Positions 10,867 to 23,676 are shown, counted from the first letter of the stretch. The stretch: 64,000 nucleotides of DNA from Gracilaria domingensis (GCA_022539475.1 VCMS01000081.1:62001-126000), one strand, 5' to 3'. Notes: generated by a model from the sequence alone, not told the origin. Translations and numbers: made by a program.

Positions 10867-11932
10867 TCACACCGTCACCTTCGTCTGGTCCGACATCTCC
10901 GTGCCGTTGAACACTGCGTCCGCCTGCCCCGCCCACGCGTCCAGCATCGCCGCCACGCCCACCGACGCCGCCGGCGAGATGGACAGCACCCTCTTGAACC
11001 GCTTGCGCACCTCCTCCGCCAGCCCCACCCACCCCATCGGCGGCCGCTCAAACCCATACGTCGCGCCGCCCTTGCGCGGGTACCCGCGCTGCACGCGCAG
11101 CATCAGCTTCGGCAGCCGCATCTCCGCAATCTTCAGCATGCACACCACCACCGGGTGCCCAAACTCCTCCACGATCCACACCTTGAGCAGCCGGTTGCGC
11201 TCCTTGGCCGCCTTCACGTCCAGCTTCACCGCCTCGCGCAGCAGCTGCATGTCGCCCGCCTCGTGCCGCGGCTTCTTCGCCAGCCGCAGCCCGCTTTCCG
11301 GCGAGCACTCAAACACCGTCTTCGTCTCGATCACCCCGTCGCCGCCTTCCACGTTCTCCACGTCTGCCAGCGACCCCTTGCGCTTCTTGCCCTTCTTCTG
11401 CGCCTCGTCCGACGCCGACGCGCTCGCGCTGTTGCGCAGCGCCGCCAACGTGATCTGAATCCGCTCGCTCTTCTGCCGTTTCGCCTCCGTGTCCCACGAC
11501 TGCTCCAGGAAGTTCACCTGCGCGCTCACGTCCTTCACCATCGCGATGATATGCGCCATCTTGCCCGGCGCGTCCATCTCTGTCCGGTTCGCACTCTGCG
11601 TCTTGGCGTTCAGCAACGCGTTCTGCTGCGCCGCAGCCGCCGCCGCCGCCTGCGTCCCCGCGTTCATCACAGCGCCCGAATTTCCTGCACTCGCCGCAGT
11701 CGTCGCCGCCGCACCACTGTTCGCAACTCGCGTGTCGTTGCTACCTGCGCGACGCCCGTTGCCGCCCACGCCCAGCGTCGTATTTGTGCCCTGTGATCCC
11801 GCGCCCCAACTTTCCAGCTGCTTGGCGCCCTTGTGCGCCCCGCCGCCGCTTTCCGCCCGCGAACGCACACTGCCCTGACCCGAACGCAAGCTAGCCGCCG
11901 CCGCCTGCTGCTGCCGCTGCTGCTGTTGTTGC

Positions 11933-12013
<81 letters not shown>

Positions 12014-14637
12014 TGCTGTTGCATCCTCGCCGCAACATGCTGCGCCTGCAGTTGATGCAGATGCTGTTGCTGGTTAGTCTGCACCTGCGCCAGCGCTTGC
12101 GCCTGTGCTTGAGTCGGTGCCACTGCCGCCGGATGCGCCGCAGCCTGAACCACTTGCGCCTGGTTCTTCACGTGCGCCTCACCCTGACCACCAGCTCGAC
12201 CCATCTGCATATGTTCCACCAGTTTCGCCATCTGCTGCTGCGACGCCGCCGTACTGCCTCCTACTCCAGCAACACCCTGCACTCTTCCCGCGCCCCTCTG
12301 CAACGCCTGTCGCGCGCGTGCGTTCGCCATCCTGGAAGCCACCGCCTGTGCGTGAGCCTGTCTCCCGGCCGCCAGCTTCGACACATCCACCCCAGCAGTA
12401 CCCGCCGCCACGCCGCCGCGAGCCTGTCGCGATTGCACACCTGACTGCATCTGATGAGCGGTCGCCTGTATGTTAAGTTCATTCAACAGCTTGATCCTTT
12501 GCTGATTTTGATAATGGTAGCTATGCTGCTGTTGCTGAAGACCCAACTGTTGCTGTGCCCGTGCCTGTTGTTGCGCCTTTTGTTGCGCCGTCTGTGGCTG
12601 TGCTTGTGCAGCTGGCTGCGCTTGCGCCAATTGCCCGGCGTCAAGTCGTTGCATGCCAGCGTGAGTTGAACCACCCACCTTCCCTCGGGCAGCCTGCATT
12701 GAAAGCGCACCCTGAGCGGTAGACGCTTGTCCAACCGCCTTGCCTGCCACAGCCGCCGTGGCAGCCGCAACTGCTGCCGCATTGGACTCCAGTCCTTCCC
12801 TCATGTTCGGGCCGCGTTTCGCATGATTCACGTTATAAACTTGCATAAGCCCGTTTAGAAAGCTTTCAGCGCGCTGCAGTACGCCAAAGTCAAATCTTTC
12901 CGGTTTCTGAGTTCCTCGCTTCAGCCTCAAAACTGTGATACAATCTTGAAGGAACTTGAAGAACTGCTCCTTCGACGGCGAGTCCTTATGGTGGATCTTT
13001 CGGATGATGGGAACTAAATGGTTAAGAGGTGCCATGTACTTCCTTTGAATCTCTTCAAGTTTGTTCCAGAACAACTCGTTCTGCGCGTCAGCAGAAAGTT
13101 GCTGCTTGCCCCCTGTGGCGACCGCTTCCGAAGCATTAGGTGCCATAGATCCCATAGCAACATTACTCGGCACCATCCCCGCGTTGGCACCAGCCAGAGC
13201 TCGCACCGTCTGTGCCTGACTCGCATTTTGGATCGCCTGCGCCATGGCTTGCTGCTTGTCCCGCGGGATGGCAGTTGCCTTCTCTTGTTTGATTTTCTGA
13301 CTCGCCAAGATAGCGTTCAGCTGAGCAGGCGTCATGCCTGCGGTTCTCTTCGCTTGGGCACCAAGTTGGGCGTTGCCATGGGCAGCAGCGTTTTGCTGTT
13401 GTTGCTGCTGTTCTTGTTGCTGCGCTAATTGTTCGCGAACCCTTTGAGCTTGCTTTTGCCTCTCAAGAGCCAGTGCGCGGTTAACGGTATTCGCATTCAT
13501 AAGACCCTGACCAGCAGCCGCTGGCTTGTTTCCCATCCATTTAGCCGCGTTAATACTATCAATCGCCGCATTATTCATGTTTATCTGCGCCTGAGCCTCA
13601 TTCATACGCGCAAAGTTCTGTTGCGGCATGGCTACTGCAACGTTGCTTCTCACCGGCCCTTGCGATTTCAAAAGAGTAAGGAATCGCGCCAATTGCTCCC
13701 GGTTGCAGTGACTGAGCTGCTCAGCGGTTACGTTCATCCCTATGGCGTTTGCCGCGTGAGCGATGAGAGCATACTGAGAAACCGGCAGCGCATTCCCGCG
13801 AGCATTCATCATCATAGGATTCTGGCCTTGAACGTTCGCACCATGGTGGAGTGCTTGCGACACGCGGTTAGCGGCATGGGCGCCCACAGACGATGAAAGA
13901 GCCTGCGATGCTTGCTGCTGGACAATAGACATGTCGGGAGTAACACCAGCCGGGGGGAATTGTTGGGCCTGTGATACCTGTTGGCTAGTCACAGGTTGGT
14001 GCGCAGCGCTTTGTAAGGCGGCGGAGACTTGTGCCTGCGACGCTATCGGGATCTGGGCTGCTTGATGCTGTGCGGCAAGTGCCCTCAGATACTCCTGTCG
14101 GGCACTGGGTGGCAAATTGGCGAGAGTGGCCTGCGGGTTGGCGAACATTGCCTGATTGGCGTTCATTTGAAAGGCGCGGCGAAAAGCATCGACATCCGTT
14201 GGGGCGTTCGGCAGTTGACCCTTTGCACGACTCACGGCCGGAGCAGACACGGGCGGCGGGGCGGCGGTCGTCTTCGCGGCGGAAGCATTAGGTTTCTTCT
14301 ACGATTTCGCACAATCACATGGAAAACGGCACAATGCTGTGTTAGATCAAGGAAACAGAATGATGAACAGAATAAAAGACACAGACGATGAGCGATACAT
14401 ACCTTTCCTTCGGCACCAGGCGGAGAGCGTTTAGTAGCTGAGTTAGACTTTCTCGCAGTTTCTTGCGCTTTGTTTTGCGCGTTAGGTTGTTGGACACCAG
14501 GCGCATTCTGCTGAGTCTGTTGTTGTTGCGCCTGGCGTTGTTGCGCCTGCTGCGGTTGCTGCGCCTGCGGTGGCGGCTGCTGCTGCTGCTGCTGCTGCGG
14601 ATGTTGCGGCTGCTGCTGCTGCTGCTGCTGTTGTTGT

Positions 14638-14690
<53 letters not shown>

Positions 14691-15306
14691 TTGCTGCTGT
14701 TGGCGTTGCTGCATTAATAATTGTTGCTGCAGCATCTGATGATGCTGTTGCGCCATCATTTGTTGACGTTGCAGATGTTGATTCTGCAGTTGTTGACGAA
14801 GAGCGGCCTGAGCCTGTACGGTAGGCACGGTCTGCATACCCGCCACGCCTTGCACGCCTTGCACACCCTGCACGGCGGGCACGGGTTGAACGCCCTGCGC
14901 GGCGGCGGCAGCGGCGGCGGCGGCAGCGACGGCTGTGCCTTGTTGGGCGGCGCCCATTTGTTGATTGCGGGCGCGCTGCGACTGTTCGATGCGGCTGAGG
15001 CCCTCGGCGATCTTCTCAAGGTAGTCCTGACGACTGACGGCGTTCTGAAAAACGCCCATCTCGAAGCGGCGCGTTTGGACCTTGAGACTTGCGTGATCGA
15101 ACGTGGACTGACAAGCTTCTGCGGGGCGTGGAGACAAACAGTTAGTACGAGTGGAACGAGAAGGCGGTTTTGCTGGAGGCAGCTCCACGTGACTACGAAC
15201 GGGAGGGCGGCGACGTACCAACTAGCTTGTCGAGGATATGTTGACAGACCTTGATACGGTCGTCGTTTGTCATCTCGAGTTTCCAGCTTCCCTGCTGTGG
15301 CTCCAT
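10867..15306 (-). CDS. MED15: Mediator tail subunit 15 with KIX domain and polyglutamine tracts, three exons
   Basis: Mediator tail subunit that binds transcriptional activators through its KIX domain. Exons: 15219-15306, 14403-15118 and 10867-14298. The introns (100 and 104 bp) begin GTACGT and GTATGT and end GCAG and GTAG, and phases agree. The product is about 1411 residues. The N-terminal KIX domain runs MEPQQGSWKLEMTNDDRIKV, then DKLVEACQSTFDHASLKV and FEMGVFQNAVSRQDYLEKIA, spanning the first splice junction, which supports the model. Two polyQ regions follow, one at 14578-14730 and one at 11907-12020; the second contains 19 uninterrupted CAG codons. The C-terminus (about 11050-11300) is more ordered and Lys/Arg-rich, as in MED15. 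Codon use turns much more GC-rich toward the 3' end. KIX plus Q-rich architecture could also fit another KIX coactivator, but there is no HAT or bromodomain. Confidence 0.8.
11907..12020 (-). repeat. CAG/CTG microsatellite coding polyglutamine in MED15
   Basis: A CTG-rich tract on the plus strand, interrupted by TTG codons at both edges. Positions 11953-12009 are 19 perfect CTG units (CAG on the coding strand). It encodes one polyGln run of about 30-40 residues. Confidence 0.95.
14578..14712 (-). repeat. Second polyglutamine microsatellite in MED15
   Basis: Mixed CTG/TTG repeat on the plus strand (CAG/CAA coding). It is more interrupted than the 11.9-kb tract, so probably more stable. Confidence 0.9.
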
Positions 15307-16538
15307 GGCGACAGAGAAGGCGAATCGAAGCGCGACGCGGTAATGTTACAACAAAAATAAGGGAGGCGCGGCGCGGCTGTGTGTGCGCGCGCAACGAGGC
15401 AAGAGCTGGGAAACGGCGTGTGGCGGGAGGGGGAGGGGGGTGGAGCACAACCAAGCAAGACAAGCAAGGGGGGGTGGAGAAGGCACGCTTCGCGAGACAC
15501 CGACGGGCAACAAGAGCAAGAGAGCGCCTTACCACGAGAAGCGCCTGCAACGAAGAAGCTCGCGCGGGGAGCGGCCAAGTGCACAAGAAGCGCGGGGAGC
15601 GGCGCCAGCGCTGGCGGGAGAGCGACGAAAAATGAGGGCGGGCGCCGCGAGAGTCGGGCAGACGCGGTGGAAACGCGAGCAGCGCGCAGCGGCAACGAGG
15701 CGTCGGATTTGTAGGGCGCGGCGCTCCAGCGCGCGGCGGCACGCCGCGCAAACAATGAAAAAAAAGGGACGCGACGCGCCGGGCGCAGCCGCCACGTGTG
15801 CGCGCTGGCGGCGCTGGAAAGCGCGCGCGGCGCGTGCGGGCGCGCCTCGGCGCTCCGCCGCGGCGGTGGCCGGCGCGCGCGCGCGCGCGCGCGCGGCGCT
15901 GGCGGCAGCCGTTGGGAGCGGGCGCCTTGGCCAGCGCTGCGCCGGTGGACTCCACCGCGTGGAGACGCGCGCGGAGACGGCGCCCATGGCTCCACTACTT
16001 ATCTACCCCTGCGAAGGGAACTTGCCTAACTCTACCGCGGCGGCGCGACCCGATTCGGGCGCGGCCGCTTCGAGATGCGGCCGCGCGGAGCACGCCGCGC
16101 AACGCGTGCGTGCTTACAGCGTTTATTCGTCATGCGCGCCGTTAAAGGCGCGCGTTTATCCGCCGTGCTCGACGTTCCACAGCTCCTGAGGCGCCCGCAT
16201 CGCGCTGCGACCGTGACGCTGCGTCGACGGGCGCGCGAAGCTTGCTTCAAGCACTCTGTAGCGGCAGGTTCCTCCGCGGGCGTGCTATTTACACAAACGC
16301 CTCCTCCCCTCTCGCGATGCGCGAGCGCTTGCAAGCACAAATCACTCTCAGAAACTGTCCTGAGAAACTGCCCTGAGAAACTGTCCTGAGGAGCTGTCCG
16401 AAGCTCGCTGCACCGAAGGTATGGCTAGCCTCACCCGCACACAATTCGATATACCGCGATTCACGGCGCGGCGAGCCATTGCGCAAATTCAGTGACATTC
16501 CCCGGTTCGTCCAGGTGACAACTTCGTAGTACCTCTTA
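15307..16538. promoter_or_regulatory. CpG island promoter of MED15 and 3' flank of the monooxygenase-Hog gene
   Basis: Strongly CpG-rich to about 16290 with alternating CG runs (15875-15895), then ordinary composition. Near 16347-16395 the phrase AACTGYCCTGAG is repeated three times in tandem with small changes. No separate gene was recognised. Confidence 0.45.
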
Positions 16539-19114
16539 TCACAGTTCCACGCGCGAGTCGGTCGTCATCATGATCATGCGCGCGAGCGAGTACAACATTC
16601 TCAGCGGAGCAAGCAGACTGTGCGCCACATTCGGCACAATCGTATGTGTATACGTGGAACAAACAACACCATCAACCACAATATCTCCATCAATCGTCTG
16701 CGGGTTGTACAAACCCTTCCCCTTCACCATTCGAACGTCCACAACAACTTCCTCCGTCCCAGATTCAACCCACACCCGGTCTCCACGTCGTGCAGAGCCC
16801 GCCATCCTCAAGTGGCCGTCCAGATAAATGAAGTGCCCCCGAGTTAGCTTCATAGTCTTCCCGCCCGACGTCGTCACCTGCACAAACCGGTATGGAACGT
16901 GCGCGGAACGGTGAGTGAACATGAACACGTCCGAGTACTGTTTGTGCCCGACCAGTACAGAGTCCCCTATCTCGAGCTCATCCATGCGTTTCGTCCAGCC
17001 GTCTGCGAGCTGCACCGTCGCCGATGCCGGGAAGCACACATCGTCATCGTCACCGTCATCGTCATCGTCATCAGCAGTTTGTTCAACGCTCTCCTCACCC
17101 TCGCCTTCTTCGTCTGTGTCGGACGTGGTCGCCCCCGGTGGCGAAGGCGCCAATGTTGCAGTCGGTGTCTCGGGCGCAAGCGGTTCTGGAGCTGGGCAAG
17201 TCCCCAGCGCGTTGCCAAAATCGGTCGGCGCTCCTATCTCGTCTTCGAACGCAGGGTTCGGTTCCAAGATGATGGCCCCTTCCGTAATATTTCCCATATC
17301 GCCACAGTACGTTCCTGTCAAATTCTGTTCCGGATTGTTGAACCATGCGCAGATGTTGATCTTTTCATTCGTCACTGGGTCTCGTTGAACCGGCCAGTAT
17401 CCCGCAAATTCCATGCACATTTCGTTCTTTGTTTCCAGACCGAACGTTGTGTTCGGGCGCTTCCTTGTGTCGTACAGACATGTCACCTGCATCTGATCCC
17501 CGGGGCGGATCTGCTTCGGAGGGTCGAACACGATGTAGTTTTGAAAGCTATCGCTCCAAAAGTTGACCTGAGTTGCAAAAGAGGCCAAAGCACAGAAGTT
17601 GTGTTAGAGTCAATGTGCATTGTTCAATGATGGTAGATATTTGACGGCTTTGATGCTTACCTTATTCATGTTCTCGATAAAGGTGCCATTTTCGCTGAAC
17701 TTGTTGTTGTATATTTCCATCCCAGTTGTGTGCATGTGCAAGAAGCTCGCAAAGTAATTGATTGGCCTACTGAACTTATTTGTGCAAGCAGACGTACAAG
17801 AGTGTTCATATTCAAACCCATTCTCCACGGGCTGGTCAAAGCGATTAATGAAAATGTCACCCATGAGAAGCGATCCCGCCTCATACTGTCTCATGGTGTT
17901 CGTGTAATACACTCGCACTCCACTGGAGTCGAACGTGTTCGGTCGTAGGTCAGGATTGTCATAGTGTGTTTCCAATATAAGGATGTAGTTCTCGTCATCC
18001 ATAAGAATACCGGCCTCCTCTGGCAGCACCAGTCTCTTCATCCCCTTCACGTCTAAAATGTCAGAGTCACAACCAAGAAGAAGACGAATGGTATCATATG
18101 TTAGCAGTTGTACCACCAGGGCCGAGGACATATGTGATAATACTTACATGCATATATGAAGGTAGCACACTGAGCGAAGTTGCTACCTTGAGGACCTGGG
18201 ATCTCGCTACCTCCTGTAGAGCATTCTACCGTGGATCGCGTGAGCTCTGCGTATTCCTCGCTTCTACAAAGCCAAAAGGTTAAGTGGTGAACCATGGCAT
18301 CATCAGTGGCATTCAAGATCGGTTCTGCTGCGACAATCATGCGCTGCTCTCCAGGACTCAATCTGATGACCTTGCTCGTGCATGCATACGTAGTAACTTT
18401 GTCGCTTGGAACTGTCCATCCAGTCGCGGTCACATCTATGCTCCCATCGACATCCTCTGGCAATGGCTTTTCGTCCATTCCAGCATCAGGTGTGCCATCC
18501 TCTTCGTAGAGAATTACTCTGGTAGAGCTCCTTCGCGATCCGTGATATGCGAACGCAGACCCGTAGGCATAAATGACACTGTTGGGCCCTGGAGGAATCT
18601 CCCTGTCTTGAGCATCATGCGCATCCAATGAGCGCGAAACCTCCAAGATCAACTGCCCATCTTCAGTGCTTCGCATGCAAGAAATCAACGTCCAACTGTC
18701 ATCGTTTTGGCAATCATCTGGAAGCGGAAAGGCAGATGGGGCATCGGCAATTGATTTAATGAGCGGGAAGGCGTAAAAGGGGACATAGCGATCAGTTAAT
18801 TCACACTCTATTGTCTGCCCACTGGAAAACTCTGCGGTAACCACATCTGCACCAAGCATTGAGCCACTCGTGGGTTCAGATATACCAAAACCAATCCAAT
18901 TTGACGAATTAGAAACGATCTCAGTGTCATTGACGACAACTGCAAAGGATGCCGTTGAGCTTTCCAGATCTACGGTGTAGAAAAGTTCAGCATCTTCGCT
19001 AAGGGAAATAGGCCCGAATTCATAATCTTGAGAGAGTTTAAGGGCGTTCGCCCTGTTATCGGCATACAGCAGCGAAAAGATAAGGAAACCGGAAAGAAAC
19101 AAGTGAACGATCAT
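16539..19114 (-). CDS. Secreted DOMON / copper type II monooxygenase / Hedgehog-type Hog fusion, three exons
   Basis: Exons: 18148-19114, 17661-18052 and 16539-17567. The introns (95 and 93 bp) begin GTAAGT and GTAAGC and end TTTTAG and CTCAG, with matching phases. The 795-residue product has a signal peptide (about 1-24) and a DOMON-like domain (about 30-200, NWIGFGISE). A dopamine beta-hydroxylase-type monooxygenase spans about 215-545. All six copper ligands are present: His276-His277 (VHHLTF) and His352 (THYDNPD) for the first copper; His428, His430 (LHMHT) and Met503 (TKNEMCMEF) for the second. A Thr/Pro linker and an Asp-rich run lead to a C-terminal Hog domain: Cys631 in VCFPASATV, Thr695-x2-His698 in LTRGHFIY, and VAHSLLAPLRML, which matches the post-Hint Hedgehog segment. 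Predicted: secretion, then self-cleavage at Cys631 with attachment of a nucleophile to the enzyme. No metazoan Hedge domain is present. Confidence 0.85.
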
Positions 19115-22100
19115 GGCTTGGGTTCGAATCTGACCAGGATGAAGTGTTCTGATAGAAGTGACAGTGGCTCAGAGCAGCGCTGAAGCCCTGTGAACGAAGG
19201 AGTTAGTACTGCACGGAGATTATCCTTTAGAAGAGGAGTCTGTAGCTCCTCTTAAAGAGTCCTACTGAAGTCAGCTTTCTGGTTCGGTATCTGATCTCTG
19301 TTTTATCTATAATGCTGTCATGCGAATGGAGTGCTGTATCAGCACTCTCAACATCGTGCTATGTCAGCAGATGAAGGTAGCCTTTCTAGCCTGCACATGA
19401 TGTTTGTGGATGTGCTAGGGTTGTCCGCTTAGCCTCATGCTCACGAAAGGAAGAAGTGGCAGAAACTGCAAAATCACGTTGCTAGGGATCTCGTGGATCG
19501 AATAATCGAGAATGGATGGTTAGGATAGTGACAAGGTAAGTGAGCATGTTTATTATTATGCAGACCTTAAATGATTGGATTTACTTTAAACGAATGAGTC
19601 GTCTCCATTGGAGACTCCATTGATTGCCGCTGCGCCAGATGTTGCAAGAAAGCAGCGTTAAAAATATGTATTTCTGTTCAGCTTGTGCTTGCAATGCTGT
19701 TATGGATATCCTTAAGGATACCACCGGGGATGCCCGACATCGGATTGTTTCGATGCACTTCTTTGTCCTTCCTTCAAAAATCGCAGTTAGTTGCAAGTCT
19801 TTCGACAGTCTAGGGATATCGAAAAGTTGAGAAGAAAAGAAGACAAAAACCCTCGCGACAAACAATACTAAAAGTGGCTGGTCCAATCAAGTAGCTTGTC
19901 CATGCCATCTGGTAGACATTGTCACTTGCGATGTGCGCCACATCAATGCGCTCAGATCCTGGTACAAACTAGAATTGGAAGAGCAGGCTGCAAATGTGCT
20001 CCAGAATTGTGAGTAAACACTTCATCACCATAATCAAGGATTATGAATCATATTGATATTATTATCTCAGAATACTTCATCAAGAGCCCCAGAGCGGCGC
20101 TGCTCTTTGAATTTCATCATAGACTTCGTTTCAAAATTTGAAACGAAGTCTATGATCAAATTTCGAGAATTTCCCCTAGGCATGTTTCTTTATTGGTGCC
20201 ATTTATCACTCTCGCTCTTTTTCTTTATGACCACAATGCGTTTATTGGAGTTAAATGCACAGAGAAGCCCTCACTATTTCTTTCACTCAAAAGTAGGTCG
20301 TAAAGGATTCTTCTTGTTGAGAATCTAACCTTATCCATTGCTGGCATGGGCTCCTTTTTACTTCAGGCACTTAACCGGCCACTTCAGATAAAAGAGGCTT
20401 TGGTTATCTACCAAAGCCTACGTGGTAAGCCTGTGCATTCAGACACTTTGTGAAAACGGGCTCAAATCGCCCTCGTAATCGTCACCACAATTATTTGCTT
20501 CAGAGGTCTACTGTTGGCTCTTTTCTTCGAGTATCCGAATTGACATCGCATCTGACGATTTGTCATCACGATGATCCTGATCATCATGGTTATGATAATC
20601 ATCATGATTTGTAACAATCTGGTGGCATTCTTGACGTATACTAGCCAAAGCATAATTTCTTGGCCCTTGCTGTTCGTGCTCGAGGGGATGACGACCCGCA
20701 GCAGAGAGCTGGGCTGCAGCTTTTTTCAATTACAAATGCTTGCCTGACCATGATTGAAGTCTGCAACCGGTTTTCTATATCTAATGGATATGTGGCATTC
20801 CGAGAGAGCTTGGCAATGACTAGCCAAAAAATTCTTTGAGGGACACAGAGGGCTCACTAAAAGGTCAAGAGTCCACAACATCCTAGCAAGGCTTAACGAA
20901 ACATTATTTAAGAAGGTGAACGTCGAATGCGACGTCCATTTTGACTCAAAAGTCATGATTAAAGCATCCCGAGGCGCCGAGTTGCCTCGATTAGCAGGAC
21001 CAGAACGCCACAGAAAAGACTTGGAGCAAAGAAGTGCTAAAGTATCATAAGACATTCTAACTTTTTGCCTTCACAGGAGGGAATTCTATGCCTTACAATA
21101 ATAATCTACGAGTCATGGGAAACTGACATCCAAAAATAGAAGACGAAGAAAGACTCTCTTTCTCCTCTTCACATACGAGAGCTGTGCGTTGAATATTCGT
21201 ATCATTGTGGTCATTGCCAACGACCCCCGGCCTCAGCATAGCTTTCCTTTTCACAGTAGCCTAAGGCTGTATAAAGTAATGTTCGACCTGTGAGGATGGT
21301 AGCTGCAAACTCTTACAACAGAAAAAGACTTCCATCTTGCGGCTTTCTGTCACATTTAAAGATTTCGCTAGCAGTTCTCTTTCTCGTGACAGGGGCTGAA
21401 GCTCAGCGAAGAAATATCCTTCGACGAGAAAGCCCAGCACCCCCAAACAAGTATGCCTTCAGTCCGTGAGTGGAACGATGTCGCCCGATTTGCAAACTTG
21501 GAAAGTGCTGGCTATGCGAAAGACAAGAAAAACAATGGTAGACATGAGTAAGCAGTGGGGGTCAAAGTTTTTGGCCTTTACTAGGACAGAGAATTTCATA
21601 TGATTAGTGCAGCCCTCAAGCTAATTCGAAACAAGGGGTGGAGGACCAGGAAGTCAAGCTGCTGCTCACAAGAGGTCGACAGTTTTATAGGCCGAGTACA
21701 GAATATAGAGGCTGTATTGAAGACCATACAGATGAGCCAGTTCGAAAACGATCTACCCATTCGTGTAGTTTTAATATAAGTCGGATGGCACAACTTGGAT
21801 AAAAAAGATGTTGCAGTTTTAAGGGAGGTCGGCACCTTCCAAAGAAACAGGGTTTTGAACATTGTTTATGAGTACAAAGTGTACAATGCGTGCAATATTC
21901 TTAGTCAGAGAACCAAGAGTGGGGTGGCCTTTGAAGCCAGGTGGGATCCAAAGCCCGCTGCCGAAGATAGTGAGTCTATCACTGCGACACTGCAGATAAC
22001 TGCGTTAACACTGCACCGTGTACTAATTGATACGGATTACGTATAGACAAAGGCTCGCGACAGCATCGCACCGCGCGCCATAAAGCTAGGAGACTGACGA

Positions 22101-22200
22101 GTCTAGTTAGTTCTCTTTATATCCATCAGAAACTATTGTTGCGCATTATTAATGCGCAACAACTAGTATCTACTGCTGAAGCTCTTGACCTGTTTGTGTG
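19115..22200. other. Gene-poor region with hairpin-forming repeats
   Basis: No gene was recognised. Positions 20116-20135 and 20137-20156 are perfect 20-bp inverted arms with a one-base centre. Positions 22137-22149 and 22151-22163 form a 13-bp palindrome (TTGTTGCGCATTA arms). ATCATGAT-type palindromes recur near 20580. The first few hundred bases should hold the promoter of the minus-strand fusion gene. GGTTCGAATC at 19121-19130 resembles a tRNA T-loop, but no cloverleaf surrounds it. Confidence 0.45.
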
Positions 22201-22293
22201 CCCCCCTTATTTCTCAATGGGAGCTTCCATGAGCAGGTAAGACCCGCGAAATTAACCCGACTGACACGATATGTCATTATCATCATGATAATG

Positions 22294-22388
22294 ACATGTG
22301 CCAATCGACGCAACGAGTTTACCCTTGGTATCATCATTATGATAATGATGACACCAAGGGTAAACTCGTTGCGTCGATTGGCACATGT
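22294..22388. repeat. Perfect 36-bp inverted repeat with palindromic loop
   Basis: Arms 22294-22329 and 22353-22388 are exact reverse complements over 36 bases. The 23-base loop is itself palindromic (ATCATTATGATAATGAT). A further palindrome, TGTCATTATCATCATGATAA..., overlaps the left edge at 22272-22296. It is probably a small foldback element; no target-site duplication was found. Confidence 0.8.
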
Positions 22389-23200
22389 ACGGACCGTCGC
22401 TGCGGACCCAAGCTGCATGTGCGCACGGCGCACCGGCGATTCTATGGACAAAAAATGTTGATATAGTCGTTTAACTGATTGGTCAGTTTGCCTACCGGCC
22501 TCATGGCGATCGCTGCTGGCCACCCGGATGGATGTCGGTAAAAGATGCTAATTACAGCCGACGAACTGCAACAGGCAACGTGCCCCGGACTGATCTTTTT
22601 CTCTTCAAGTAGTCAATCTTGATGGCGGCACAAGAAACATTTCCTTGTCATGGCGTGGTTGTTCCCGGTGACCTCCAGAGAACAAAGAAAGTACTGTACT
22701 TCAAGAAAGGAAGATATGAACAGAGAGAACTTTTGGTGAAGAAAAGATCAAGAGCCTCTTAGACACCTAACGCTTTCTACAAGTCTACAAGCCTCCCAAT
22801 GAAGGGGAAGACATCCTCTTGTTTATGTGATGGACGCGGTTGTACCTCTGCAAAATATTCATGGAGAACTATGGTCGCTTTTTATCAGGAAAGAAGAGAA
22901 TGCCTTTCGGTGGAGAAACAAAACGTGAAGAGGCACAGACTGCGATCTCGTTTTCTCGCGACGTCCACTTCAAAGGCGCACCACGACGCAAAATCGTCCC
23001 TATTAACGTCTTTTAACATTCGCTTAGTAATAGAATTTGGTAGACAGAATGAAGAGAATTATAGAGACTGATTATGACAGAAAGGACCAGTTGACTCTTC
23101 CTCAGGGTAGATAGGCAGAGATCAGGAAAAGCGTTTCGCCCAAGTCAGAATTGGGCTTGTGTGCTCAAAAATAAGAGAGAGAAACAAGCGGAGAAATAAT

Positions 23201-23676
23201 CCATGGCTTCCGAGCCACTGCGGTGTGGCGGAAAACGAAAGAGTCGACATTCTCGCGAAAAGTGGATTACAAATAGTGCATTACAAAAACCGTTGCTTCT
23301 TCAAGTTGAAATCCCTATGGATTACACTGACGTAAGGGCGGTTTTCAAGCTGAAGTCGAAGAGCAAAACAATTGCACGGCAGTGTGCAGAAAACATTGCC
23401 GACCAACGCGAGGCACGACGAGTTAAAATTGTGCTGGCGCAAATTTGCACAGAACACGCGCCTACACTTCACCCTCTGGCGTCTCACTCAGCGCAGCGCG
23501 AATTGAAGAGTAACTGTGGAGCACAAGTTGAGAAAGATGTAGAACACGTTCTCTTTCGATGTGCGCTCACAAGCGTGTCCCGGCAAAACGAGCTCCCCAC
23601 GGCAAAAGAGCGAGAAGACAAATCTCTGATAGATATGATTAACCTATACCCATCAAAGTTTTGGCCTTCTTTCTTC
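23201..23676 (+). mobile_element. Decayed LINE 3' fragment (RNase H end and CCHC-like zinc finger)
   Basis: Non-LTR retrotransposon remnant. The reading WLPSHCGVAENERVDILAK from 23201 is the last conserved block of a LINE RNase H domain. In another frame, VLAQICTEHAPTLHPLA followed by NCGAQVEKDVEHVLFRC corresponds to the C-terminal H-x4-C zinc-finger region. The frame shift between them and the lost first cysteine show it is dead. It is cut off at about 23676 by the 3' end of an opposite-strand copy of the same family. Confidence 0.7.

Noticed and set aside
14756-15955. 399-residue minus-strand frame across the MED15 5' end
   Set aside because: It crosses the spliced KIX exon in another frame and continues into CpG island sequence. 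No domain resemblance.
19121-19130. GGTTCGAATC, resembling a tRNA T-loop
   Set aside because: No acceptor, D or anticodon stem can be built around it on either strand; it lies just upstream of the fusion gene start.
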